Shown here piece after piece: positions 57,997 through 64,000 of a stretch of DNA of 64,000 nt (its first letter is position 1; each line of letters opens with the position of its first letter). Location of the stretch: contig NZ_BLAE01000006.1 of NCBI RefSeq assembly GCF_009687865.1, forward strand, positions 62,001 through 126,000, written 5' to 3'. The notes under the pieces are model-generated. The model was not told the DNA's origin. It did not search any database and saw nothing but the letters and a program-made list of their open reading frames with translations. The position numbers were made by a program, and so were the translations under genes. Source of the stretch: Acrocarpospora macrocephala (GTDB lineage: Bacteria; Actinomycetota; Actinomycetes; Streptosporangiales; Streptosporangiaceae).

Positions 57997-58326
57997 TCAC
58001 GAAAGGGCGAGCAAAGCCCACGGGTAGGAGCGGCCCGTCCCGGCGGACTGCAGGAGACTGACCCTGATGGAGATGTTCGCCACGATGGGCGGGCTGTACT
58101 TCTGCGGCTCCCCCTGCACGTGGGAGAAGGTCGCCGAGTAGGCCAGCCGCTCCGTTCCGCCGCTCAGCATCTTGGTGTAGACCCGCACCTCCAGGATGTC
58201 GGCGAGAGCCATCGCGCCGGTATCGACCCCGAGAACGTAGACATGCGAGGCCGTGTCCGTTGCCAGGTCATGCTCGGTGGTCAGGGTGGCGGACTGGGTG
58301 CCGGAGGCGATCACGGTGATGGACAT
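57997..58326 (-). CDS. Virion structural protein, strand-rich
   Basis: 109 aa: SITVIASGTQSATLTTEHDL, ASHVYVLGVDTGAMALADIL, LEVRVYTKMLSGGTERLAYS, NISIRVSLLQSAGTGRSYPW. It follows the tone of small decoration or base-plate jelly rolls and shares its EHDLA...YVLGVD style with other actinophage head genes. Role unconfirmed. Confidence 0.62.
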   Translation of the reverse strand: MSITVIASGTQSATLTTEHDLATDTASHVYVLGVDTGAMALADILEVRVYTKMLSGGTERLAYSATFSHVQGEPQKYSPPIVANISIRVSLLQSAGTGRSYPWALLALS

Positions 58327-58340
58327 CGATCAACCCCCGC

Positions 58341-59174
58341 TCAGTCCAAGCCGTAGATGATGACGTCGAACAACTTGTCGGTGGGGTCAGTTATGTTGCT
58401 GGCCTGTGACCGGGCGGCAAGCCGGGTACCCGCCGGGATGTTGCAGGGAATGGGTCCGATGTAGCGCGGCTCTACCGCGTCGTCGGAGGTGGAGACCTCC
58501 GCGTGCAAGTCGGCGATGACGATCAGCTCGGAGCCGCCCGCGCCGATGGCGATGTCGAGCAGCCAGTCAGTGTTGACGCTCCGCCCGCTGTTTGCCTGCT
58601 GGCCGATCGAGACGAGCATGGACCGCATCGGGTTCGTCGTGGACGCCGTGATCTGCGACCAGGAGCCCTTCGTGTTGGCCGCCAGCCCCGGATCGACCGA
58701 CACGCCACCCGAGTCTGCGGTGGCGACGCCGTAGGCCGTCACCCGGCCGAGTGGAGGCTGGCCCAGCCACGACCCGTAGAGCAGGATCACCTGAAGGCGG
58801 GTGACCGCCGAAGCCGAGGTGGCCTGACAGCGCGCCGCGATCCGCGTCCCCGCGGGGATGCCGATCGGGATGAGGATCTGGCCGGGGCCGAGGTTGTTGC
58901 TGCCGTTGTCGCACTTGAGGTTAGGGATGATCACCGTCTCCGAGGACGACGCCCCGACTCCGATATCAACCAGGAAATCAGCCGTGGCGGTGTGGCCTCT
59001 GCCCGCGTTGACGATCAGGCCGACCGCTTTGTGGGCCGTGGCTGCGATGAGTTCGACCCAACTGCCCTTGGTGTTCGTGGAGCCGCCCGCGGTGACCGCC
59101 ACGCCGATCGAGGACGCGGCGGTGGCCCCGGCGGTTTCGGTGCCCTGCCCGTCGTACAGCGGCCAGTCGGCCAT
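58341..59174 (-). CDS. Virion structural protein with internal duplication
   Basis: 277 aa with GGGAGGTG upstream of ATG. Two similar halves: TNTKGSWVELIAATAHKAVG / LIVNAGRGHTATADFLVDIG and NTKGSWSQITASTTNPMRSM / LVSIGQQANSGRSVNTDWLL, each ending with a PxGIPAGTRIAARCQA-type strand. A duplicated jelly-roll protein, likely outer-head or fibre. No family named. Confidence 0.68.
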   Translation of the reverse strand: MADWPLYDGQGTETAGATAASSIGVAVTAGGSTNTKGSWVELIAATAHKAVGLIVNAGRGHTATADFLVDIGVGASSSETVIIPNLKCDNGSNNLGPGQILIPIGIPAGTRIAARCQATSASAVTRLQVILLYGSWLGQPPLGRVTAYGVATADSGGVSVDPGLAANTKGSWSQITASTTNPMRSMLVSIGQQANSGRSVNTDWLLDIAIGAGGSELIVIADLHAEVSTSDDAVEPRYIGPIPCNIPAGTRLAARSQASNITDPTDKLFDVIIYGLD

Positions 59175-59189
59175 CGCGGCACCTCCCGC

Positions 59190-60194
59190 TTACGGCGTGC
59201 AGGTGAGGTTGGCGAACCCGAGCCCGGCGTTGGTCACCGTGTTGTCGCAGTAGACGACGTTGCCCGTGGTGGATGGGTCGTGGATGTAGAAGCCCCTTCC
59301 CGGTCCCTGCACGTCGGCGGTGTTGCCGGTGAAGGTGTTGTTCAGGCCCCAGTTGCCGAGGCCCGATTTGCTGAGGTTGCGGTGGTGGGTCTCGAATCCG
59401 TTGAGCAGGCTGTACTGGCCGCTGTTGCCGGTGATCAGCCAGCCGTTGCCCTTGACGTCCACCCAGCTGTCGGCGCCTTCCTCGGTCTGCCCGGAGCCGT
59501 CGAAGGTGTTGCCCGAGACGATCCCGTCTGAGGTGCCCTCTTTGACGTCGATGGCCTCGGCGGTCACGTCGTAGATCGTGTTGCCGGTCACGGCGTTGCG
59601 GTCGGACGCGTCGGGCATGCCACCCGTGAGTGCGCCCCAGTTCGCGTCGGAGCTGCCGATGTAGACGCCCTCGCCGAACTTCTCCCGACGGTTCCCCGTA
59701 TCGAACACGGTGTTGCCGATGACCAGGCTGTCGGTGGTGAAGCTGCGCAGGTGGATACCCTCGTCGCCCAGGTCGCGGACGGTGAGGCCCTCGACAGTGA
59801 CGTGGTGGGAGTCATCGACCACGACGCCCTTCTGCGCCCACCGTGCGGTGAACCCGTGCAGGTGCCACCACGACGCGCCGTCCAGGTGAAGCGCATAGCC
59901 GCCCTGGTGGCCGTCGTTGGTCAGCTGAGCGGCCGGGCCGCCGCACAGCCAGATCGGCGCCTCCTCGGCGCCGTCCGCGGTTGCTGCCCAGCCCCCGTCG
60001 TAGGTGCCGTCTTCGATGTGGATCGCGTCGCCGGGCACCGCGCCGGCCAGCGCGGTACCGAGTTCGGCGGGCGTGTCCACGACGACGGTCGCCTCCGGGC
60101 ACGGGCCATCGGCGCGCGCCGGAAGCGGGAGGGCGACAGCGGAGACGACCAGGCCGACGGCGGCGAGGAAGCGGGGAAGGTTCAGGGTCGTCAC
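59190..60194 (-). CDS. Right-handed beta-helix protein with signal peptide
   Basis: 334 aa. N-terminus MTTLNLPRFLAAVGLVVSAV, hydrophobic, then PLPARADG with an Ala-x-Ala site: a Sec signal. The rest has parallel beta-helix (pectate lyase-like) coils: GDAIHIEDGTYDGGW, HHVTVEGLTVRDLGDEGIHL, RNAVTGNTIYDVTAEAIDVK, LNNTFTGNTADVQG. A C-terminal Cys pair. It may cut or bind polysaccharide. A signal peptide is odd for a virion protein; it may be exported by the lysogen. GTG start, coupled to the previous gene. Confidence 0.78.
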   Translation of the reverse strand: MTTLNLPRFLAAVGLVVSAVALPLPARADGPCPEATVVVDTPAELGTALAGAVPGDAIHIEDGTYDGGWAATADGAEEAPIWLCGGPAAQLTNDGHQGGYALHLDGASWWHLHGFTARWAQKGVVVDDSHHVTVEGLTVRDLGDEGIHLRSFTTDSLVIGNTVFDTGNRREKFGEGVYIGSSDANWGALTGGMPDASDRNAVTGNTIYDVTAEAIDVKEGTSDGIVSGNTFDGSGQTEEGADSWVDVKGNGWLITGNSGQYSLLNGFETHHRNLSKSGLGNWGLNNTFTGNTADVQGPGRGFYIHDPSTTGNVVYCDNTVTNAGLGFANLTCTP

Positions 60195-60197
60195 CTT

Positions 60198-60644
60198 TCA
60201 GGCCGCACTGCTGGCGCGGAAGAAGTCCGTAATGGTCGACGTAAAGTCGGACCCGTCCGGGGTCATTGAGCAGTCGTGCTTGGTCAGCGGCCTGATGTTG
60301 CTGTCCGTCCCGCCGGTCGTGTCGCCGTCGTAGGCGAAGATCAGCGCCGCGATGGCGTTGCCCGCCGCGGCCGTCCAGGTCTGGTCGGCGATGTCGACTT
60401 CGGCCCGGTTGTCGGTGTCGTTGATCGTGACGGTCACGCTGGTCACCGTCTTGCGGCCCATCGTGGACTGCTCGTTGTTCGCCGCCGCCAGGATCGACCC
60501 CAGGTCGTCGTAGTCGCGGAGCGTGTTGTCGGACTCGATGCCGGACGCCTCGATCGGGATGATGATGAGCGCGTCGTTCGCGCCGGGCAGGCTCATGTCG
60601 TAGACAATCCGCCCCAACGAAATGTTGAACGCAATGTTACCCAT
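60198..60644 (-). CDS. Virion structural protein
   Basis: 148 aa. NIAFNISLGRIVYDMSLPGA, NDALIIIPIEASGIESDNTL, VTSVTVTINDTDNRAEVDIA, WTAAAGNAIAALIFAYDGDT: a strand-rich protein. Similar to uncharacterised proteins near actinophage capsid genes. ATG preceded by GGTGAG. Role unknown. Confidence 0.62.
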   Translation of the reverse strand: MGNIAFNISLGRIVYDMSLPGANDALIIIPIEASGIESDNTLRDYDDLGSILAAANNEQSTMGRKTVTSVTVTINDTDNRAEVDIADQTWTAAAGNAIAALIFAYDGDTTGGTDSNIRPLTKHDCSMTPDGSDFTSTITDFFRASSAA

Positions 60645-60647
60645 CGG

Positions 60648-60896
60648 TCACTCACCGTCCCGGACGACATGCCAGGACGACTTCGCGGGCGAGCCGTCCT
60701 CGTTCTCCAGCCCGGCCAGCCGCCACGTAACAGGGCCGCCCTCCACGTTGAGGGTCACGGTGACCTCGGCCTCGCCTGCGGCGATCCGGTCGGCGATCCA
60801 CCCGGCCGAGAAGTAGTGGTCGTCGGGGACATCTCCGTCGATGCGCAGCACGCCATCGCGGGTACGCCGGAGTCTCAGCTGGGCCACTGGCCCCAC
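60648..60896 (-). CDS. Small phage protein
   Basis: 82 aa: MGPVAQLRLRRTRDGVLRID, DVPDDHYFSAGWIADRIAAG, EVTVTLNVEGGPVTWRLAGL. Strand-rich. Its stop is three bases before the next ATG. AGAGAGG lies upstream. No family. Confidence 0.55.
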   Translation of the reverse strand: MGPVAQLRLRRTRDGVLRIDGDVPDDHYFSAGWIADRIAAGEAEVTVTLNVEGGPVTWRLAGLENEDGSPAKSSWHVVRDGE

Positions 60897-60956
60897 CTCT
60901 CTTAATGTGGTCGCGGGCGGGCGCGCACCCTCACGCCTCGCCCGCCCGCGCGTCCT

Positions 60957-61304
60957 TTAGTCGAAGACGGCGACCATCACGCCCGTAGGCGTGGTCCCGG
61001 CGTAGTTGACGTGCACCGTCCCGTCGGCCTGGCGATGCTCCGGCCCGAAGCCCTTGATCAGCCGGTACTCCCCAGCCGGGATGGTGACCGTGGTGTCGGC
61101 CACCGCGAGGGCGCCAGATCCGACCGTGACGGGGGTCGGGACGGTGACCGTGAGCGCGGCGTCGTCGCCGTTCAGGCAGTAGAAGATCCGGCCCTCGCGG
61201 TAGGCGAACATGTTGCCGTCGGTCAGCTCCGCGGCCACATCGACGTCGCCCGGGTCGATACCCGCGAGGGTGAGCGCGGTGGGGGCGATCAGGGTGCGTG
61301 CCAT
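60957..61304 (-). CDS. Head decoration-like protein (paralogue 1)
   Basis: 115 aa. MARTLIAPTALTLAGIDPGD, NGDDAALTVTVPTPVTVGSG, TVTIPAGEYRLIKGFG, YRxADGTVHVNYAG-like end. It shares start (MART), length and the order of strands (D-x-A-L-T-V-T, SDGT/ADGT-x-V) with the protein at 61,650, so both derive from a duplication. Probably outer capsid decoration. Confidence 0.65.
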   Translation of the reverse strand: MARTLIAPTALTLAGIDPGDVDVAAELTDGNMFAYREGRIFYCLNGDDAALTVTVPTPVTVGSGALAVADTTVTIPAGEYRLIKGFGPEHRQADGTVHVNYAGTTPTGVMVAVFD

Positions 61305-61305
61305 G

Positions 61306-61650
61306 TCAGCGCCTCCCGGACTTCTTGACCAGATCGATCAGGTCGTTCTTCGTCATGCCGTCGGCGGCGTCCGGGTTCAGCCCGTGGTGGCGTACCGCGT
61401 ACCCCACCCAGGCCGCCTTGGAAGCCGACGGCGGGGGCGGCGCGTACATGGCGACCCGGTCGAGGTCGCCGGTCCCGTCGGGGCTGACCGGCTCCTCGTA
61501 GGGGTCGCCGTCGGCGTTGGCGACCCGGGTGATGGCGCCCTTGAGGACGCGCTGCGCGATGCCCTCGGGGAGGGGCAGATCCATCTCGATGATGGATCCG
61601 CCCTCCGTGAGGAACCAGCCGGTCTCCGGCCGAGGTTTGGCTTCGGCCAT
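61306..61650 (-). CDS. Hypothetical phage protein with SAP/rho-like end
   Basis: 114 aa from ATG 61,650, inside the previous stop (ATGA). GWFLTEGGSIIEMDLPLPEG, QRVLKGAITRVANADGDPYE, then KAAWVGYAVRHHGLNPDAAD and GMTKNDLIDLVKKSG, a short helix-extended-helix like Rho-N/SAP modules. Position after decoration gene 2 suggests head completion; unproved. Confidence 0.6.
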   Translation of the reverse strand: MAEAKPRPETGWFLTEGGSIIEMDLPLPEGIAQRVLKGAITRVANADGDPYEEPVSPDGTGDLDRVAMYAPPPPSASKAAWVGYAVRHHGLNPDAADGMTKNDLIDLVKKSGRR

Positions 61651-62018
61651 CAGCTGAGGCCCTTCGGCAGCACCAGCGGCGTGATCTTGCCGGTGTTGAC
61701 GGTGACGTCCACCAGGATGGTGCCGTCGGACTGCAGGAAGCGGCCGGACTCCAGGGTCACCCATCGGGTCGTCCCGAACGCCATCGTCACGGCGAGGTTG
61801 CCCTGCCCGGACGCCATCGCGGGCGGGTAGTCGCCCGCCAGGAACGTGACCGTCAGCGCGGTGTCGTCGTCGGTGTTGGTGAGCCGCACCAGCAGGTCGC
61901 GGCCTGCGGGGATGGCGGGGATGTACATGCCGTTGGAGACGTCGTAGGCGGTGCCTGTGCCATCCAGAGTGGAGGTGTTCAGCCCGACCTCGACGAGCGG
62001 TGCGGCGGTGCGCGCCAT
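61650..62018 (-). CDS. Head decoration-like protein (paralogue 2)
   Basis: 122 aa. MARTAAPLVEVGLNTSTLDG, GMYIPAIPAGRDLLVRLTNT, DDDTALTVTFLAGDYPPAMA, TRWVTLESGRFLQSDGTILV. Jelly-roll-like. GAAAGGA upstream. It is directly downstream of the major capsid gene, the usual place of decoration proteins. Paralogous to 60,957. Confidence 0.7.
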   Translation of the reverse strand: MARTAAPLVEVGLNTSTLDGTGTAYDVSNGMYIPAIPAGRDLLVRLTNTDDDTALTVTFLAGDYPPAMASGQGNLAVTMAFGTTRWVTLESGRFLQSDGTILVDVTVNTGKITPLVLPKGLS

Positions 62019-62064
62019 GATTGATCAGATCCTTTCTGCCTTGTTGTCCGGGGTGGGGACCTGA

Positions 62065-62904
62065 TCAGGTCTCGGATGCGACCAGCGTGGCCAGCCCGTC
62101 CGGGCGCATGACCTTGGCGCCGTACACGTACAGGCCACGCATCCGGTCGGCGAACCGCACCTCGCTGCGCAGAGCTTCGGTCCTGGTGATCTGCGACGCG
62201 AACGTGATGGCCCGGTTGTTGCCCGCCAGGACGGCGTAGTCGTCGCCGGTCACCAGGGGCGCATTGTTCGACTCATAGAGGTCGAAACCGAGTGCCCGGC
62301 CGATCCAGCCCTCGATGAGGTGCGCGCTGGAGTTGACGCCGGGGTTGGCGTTGTTGACGAACTTGCCGTTCTCCAGCAGCAGCGAGGCCATGAACGGCGG
62401 GAGTACCGCCCAGCGGCCCGCCCGAGGCACGCTGGCCTTGGTGAGGCGCAGGCCGAGCAGGCGGATCTGGGTGTAGGCGATGTCGCCGGTGGTGACCGAG
62501 ACGGTGCCGATCGCGTTGGCGGCGGCGGCCTGGGTGTAGAGGCCGGCGACGTAGGAGTCGACGACGTCGTTGACGGCGTATCCGGATTCCTCCATGGCCG
62601 GGCCCATGACGTCGCCCTTGGCCTGAGCCTTGTCGACGTCGTCCAGCGAGAAGGCCCAGTACTTCTCCTGATCGACGACCAGGGTGCGCTGGGCGTCGGT
62701 CAGCTCTTCGTAGGCGATGTCGGTGTTGCGGGAGTAGGTGTTGACGGTAGGGCGGGAGACGCTGGTGACGCGCACGGTGTCGCCTGCAGCCGTGATTTCG
62801 CCCTCGTAGTCGCGGTTGCACAGCGCCGCGTAGATGTGGGCTTTCTTCAGGCTGGTGAGCAGGAGTGCGGACCAGATCTCGGGCCGGAACCGGGTGATGG
62901 CCAC
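62065..62904 (-). CDS. Major capsid protein (P22 coat/gp5-like)
   Basis: 279 aa from GTG with GAGAGGC upstream. RFRPEIWSALLLTSLKKAHI, GDTVRVTSVSRPTVNTYSRN, VDQEKYWAFSLDDVDKAQAK, RWAVLPPFMASLLLENGKFV and a late strand GLYVYGAKVMRPDGLATLVA are those of the P22-coat-like group of HK97-fold capsid proteins common in actinophages. Placed right after the scaffold gene, as expected. Confidence 0.9.
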   Translation of the reverse strand: MAITRFRPEIWSALLLTSLKKAHIYAALCNRDYEGEITAAGDTVRVTSVSRPTVNTYSRNTDIAYEELTDAQRTLVVDQEKYWAFSLDDVDKAQAKGDVMGPAMEESGYAVNDVVDSYVAGLYTQAAAANAIGTVSVTTGDIAYTQIRLLGLRLTKASVPRAGRWAVLPPFMASLLLENGKFVNNANPGVNSSAHLIEGWIGRALGFDLYESNNAPLVTGDDYAVLAGNNRAITFASQITRTEALRSEVRFADRMRGLYVYGAKVMRPDGLATLVASET

Positions 62905-62920
62905 GGGTGCCTCTCAGTCC

Positions 62921-63748
62921 TTACATGAGGTGTTTGAGCTTCCCGGCCTTGAATGCCGCCGCGATCTGGTCGGGCGTCATGCGGGCGAGTTGCTCTTCGG
63001 TGATGGGGCCGCCTTCGCCGGAGCCGCCGGTGAACTCGCCACCGGAAACCGGGGCGGGCTTGGGCTTCTTCTCCTCGGCAGCGGCGGCAGCGGCGGCGAG
63101 CTTCGGGTTGTCCTTGACGGCCGTCTTGATCGCGTCGGCGACGGCAGCCTTAAAGCCCTTGTCGGCCGGGTCGAAGTCGGCGACCGCCCGCAGGAAGCCG
63201 CGCGAGTCGAGCAGCGCGCTGGCGTCTCCGCCGTGCTGGCCGGCGACGTCGCGGACGGCGTCGCGGATCTCCAGCTCGCGGATCCGGGAGTCCTTCTTGG
63301 CCGATTCGGCGGTGAGGGTCTCGATCTGCTTGGCCGGGTCGACTTCTTCGCCCTTCTTCAGGCCGAGGGCCTGGGCGATGGCGTCGAGGGTGGCCTGGTT
63401 TTTCGCGTTCGCCGCGTCGAGGTCCTTCTTGTTCTGCTTGGCGCGGGCCTCGTTCTGCTTCGCCAGCTCCCGCCATTTGGCCAGGTCGTCGCCGTCCTTC
63501 GCCTTGCCCGTTTCGGGCTTGCCGTCGGTGGTCGTGCCGCCCTGGTCGGTGGTGCCAGTGCCGGTGTCCGTGGTGGTGCTGATGTCGGCGTCGCCGGTTC
63601 CCGTTTCGGTTTCCGTGCCGCCGGTGTCGCCCCCACCTGCGTCGCCTTCGCCGGAGCCGCCCATGACGGGCCAGATCACTCGGCCGGACGGCAGTACGCC
63701 GATGGCCTGGAGTCCGGTGCGGGGGTGGATGGGCAGGGGGATGTGCAT
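62921..63748 (-). CDS. Capsid scaffolding protein
   Basis: 275 aa. Gly/Thr/Asp-rich N-terminus, then a long charged coiled coil (KWRELAKQNEARAKQNKKDL, QIETLTAESAKKDSRIRELE), an acidic/alanine region and a short C-terminal helix PDQIAAAFKAGKLKHLM, which probably contacts the coat protein. Composition and position are characteristic of scaffolds. GGGAGAACACAC precedes the ATG. Confidence 0.86.
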   Translation of the reverse strand: MHIPLPIHPRTGLQAIGVLPSGRVIWPVMGGSGEGDAGGGDTGGTETETGTGDADISTTTDTGTGTTDQGGTTTDGKPETGKAKDGDDLAKWRELAKQNEARAKQNKKDLDAANAKNQATLDAIAQALGLKKGEEVDPAKQIETLTAESAKKDSRIRELEIRDAVRDVAGQHGGDASALLDSRGFLRAVADFDPADKGFKAAVADAIKTAVKDNPKLAAAAAAAEEKKPKPAPVSGGEFTGGSGEGGPITEEQLARMTPDQIAAAFKAGKLKHLM

Positions 63749-63848
63749 GTGTGTTCTCCCGTTTCGGGATCAGGGGGCGCCCGTTTCGGGCAAGGGGTCC
63801 GCCGCGTTGCGCGGCGAAGATGAGGGGGCACGCCGTCAGGGCATGCGA

Positions 63849-63884
63849 AAGGCCCGGACCACATGGGGGTGTGGGCCGGGCCTT
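63849..63884. terminator. Hairpin between scaffold gene and upstream gene
   Basis: AAGGCCCGG (63,849-63,857) pairs with CCGGGCCTT (63,876-63,884), with inner CCACA/TGTGG. It lies just after the stop of the next leftward gene (63,900). It may terminate or attenuate the portal-side transcript so that the scaffold and capsid genes need their own promoter. Confidence 0.65.
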
Positions 63885-63899
63885 AAGGGATGGCTGAGG

Positions 63900-64000
63900 T
63901 TATTCGGGCGCTGCGAGCCGGTACAACGGCGCGTACAAGGCGGGATCCATCACGTCCGAGGCGGGGCGGCCCGCGTCGAACAGCCGCTTATGGACCTGCC
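63900..64000 (-). CDS. Partial gene at window edge (phage head region)
   Basis: Only the last 33 codons are present: RQVHKRLFDAGRPASDVMDP, LYAPLYRLAAPE-stop. Expected to be a head gene (portal or MuF-like minor head protein) from its place upstream of the scaffold, but the fragment is too short to identify. Confidence 0.5.
   Translation of the reverse strand, partial: QVHKRLFDAGRPASDVMDPALYAPLYRLAAPE

Larger units (their letters stand above)
28342..64000. mobile_element. Siphovirus-type prophage (right end outside window)
   Basis: It runs from the integrase next to tRNA-Arg through regulators and an FtsK/WhiB/endonuclease VII early region (rightward) to a lysis-tail-head late operon (leftward). 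The head genes end in the scaffold at the right, so portal, terminase and the second attachment site lie beyond 64,000. The left boundary is uncertain: no att repeat can be shown without the right end. No replication gene is seen in the visible part. Confidence 0.85.

Noticed and set aside
62834-63823. Rightward 329-aa frame over scaffold and capsid starts
   Set aside because: Antisense to scaffold; Gly/Val/Arg-rich shadow with no start signal.

Overview
The window is very GC-rich (about 70 %) with actinomycete-style genes: GTG/TTG starts, ATGA/GTGA start-stop overlaps, a WhiB protein, a RepSA-type replication initiator and a PASTA-less Ser/Thr kinase with a beta-propeller. I infer a filamentous actinomycete, probably Streptosporangiales (Nonomuraea/Streptosporangium-like). 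The genus cannot be proven from this sequence alone.

Region A, 1-13,822, is chromosome. It holds a small membrane protein with a SnoaL-like partner, a secreted M28 peptidase, a membrane Ser/Thr kinase with a WD40-like propeller, a MocR regulator divergent from an MFS transporter, a RibD/DHFR-like reductase, an HTH-TM-glycosidase-like protein, a small secreted protein, and degenerate membrane-protein and IS5 remnants.

Region B, 13,823-28,310, is an integrated element bounded by a perfect 44-bp direct repeat. The repeat is the 3' half of tRNA-Arg(ACG), and the intact tRNA lies at 28,269-28,341 on the minus strand. The order repSA-xis-int-tRNA is that of an actinomycete integrative and conjugative element (AICE). 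The element looks immobilised: repSA has lost its 5' end to IS debris and is split by a 1.1-kb DUF6431 element, and int has a frameshift in a G run. Its cargo looks like immunity: a large PD-(D/E)xK-type nuclease, and an AT-rich two-gene operon encoding a two-helix membrane ThsA-type macro-domain protein and a DUF4062 (TIR-like) protein with a long helical C-terminus. I read this operon as an undescribed variant of type II Thoeris. It is the most interesting system in the window.

Region C, 28,342-64,000 and beyond, is a tailed (siphovirus-type) prophage. From the left come an integrase next to the 5' side of the same tRNA, GntR regulators, then an AICE-like transfer module (DUF2637 membrane protein, small membrane proteins, FtsK/TraB translocase) and WhiB, HTH and endonuclease VII genes, all read rightward. 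A bidirectional terminator at 40,134-40,167 separates this from the leftward late operon. Read from the right, that operon holds scaffold, major capsid, head decoration, connectors, tail terminator, tail tube, frameshifted tail chaperones, tape measure, tail tip and lysis genes. Small rightward gene islands (42.8-43.8 kb and 54.4-55.3 kb) interrupt it as morons. Portal and terminase must lie beyond 64 kb; only the last 33 codons of the next gene are visible.
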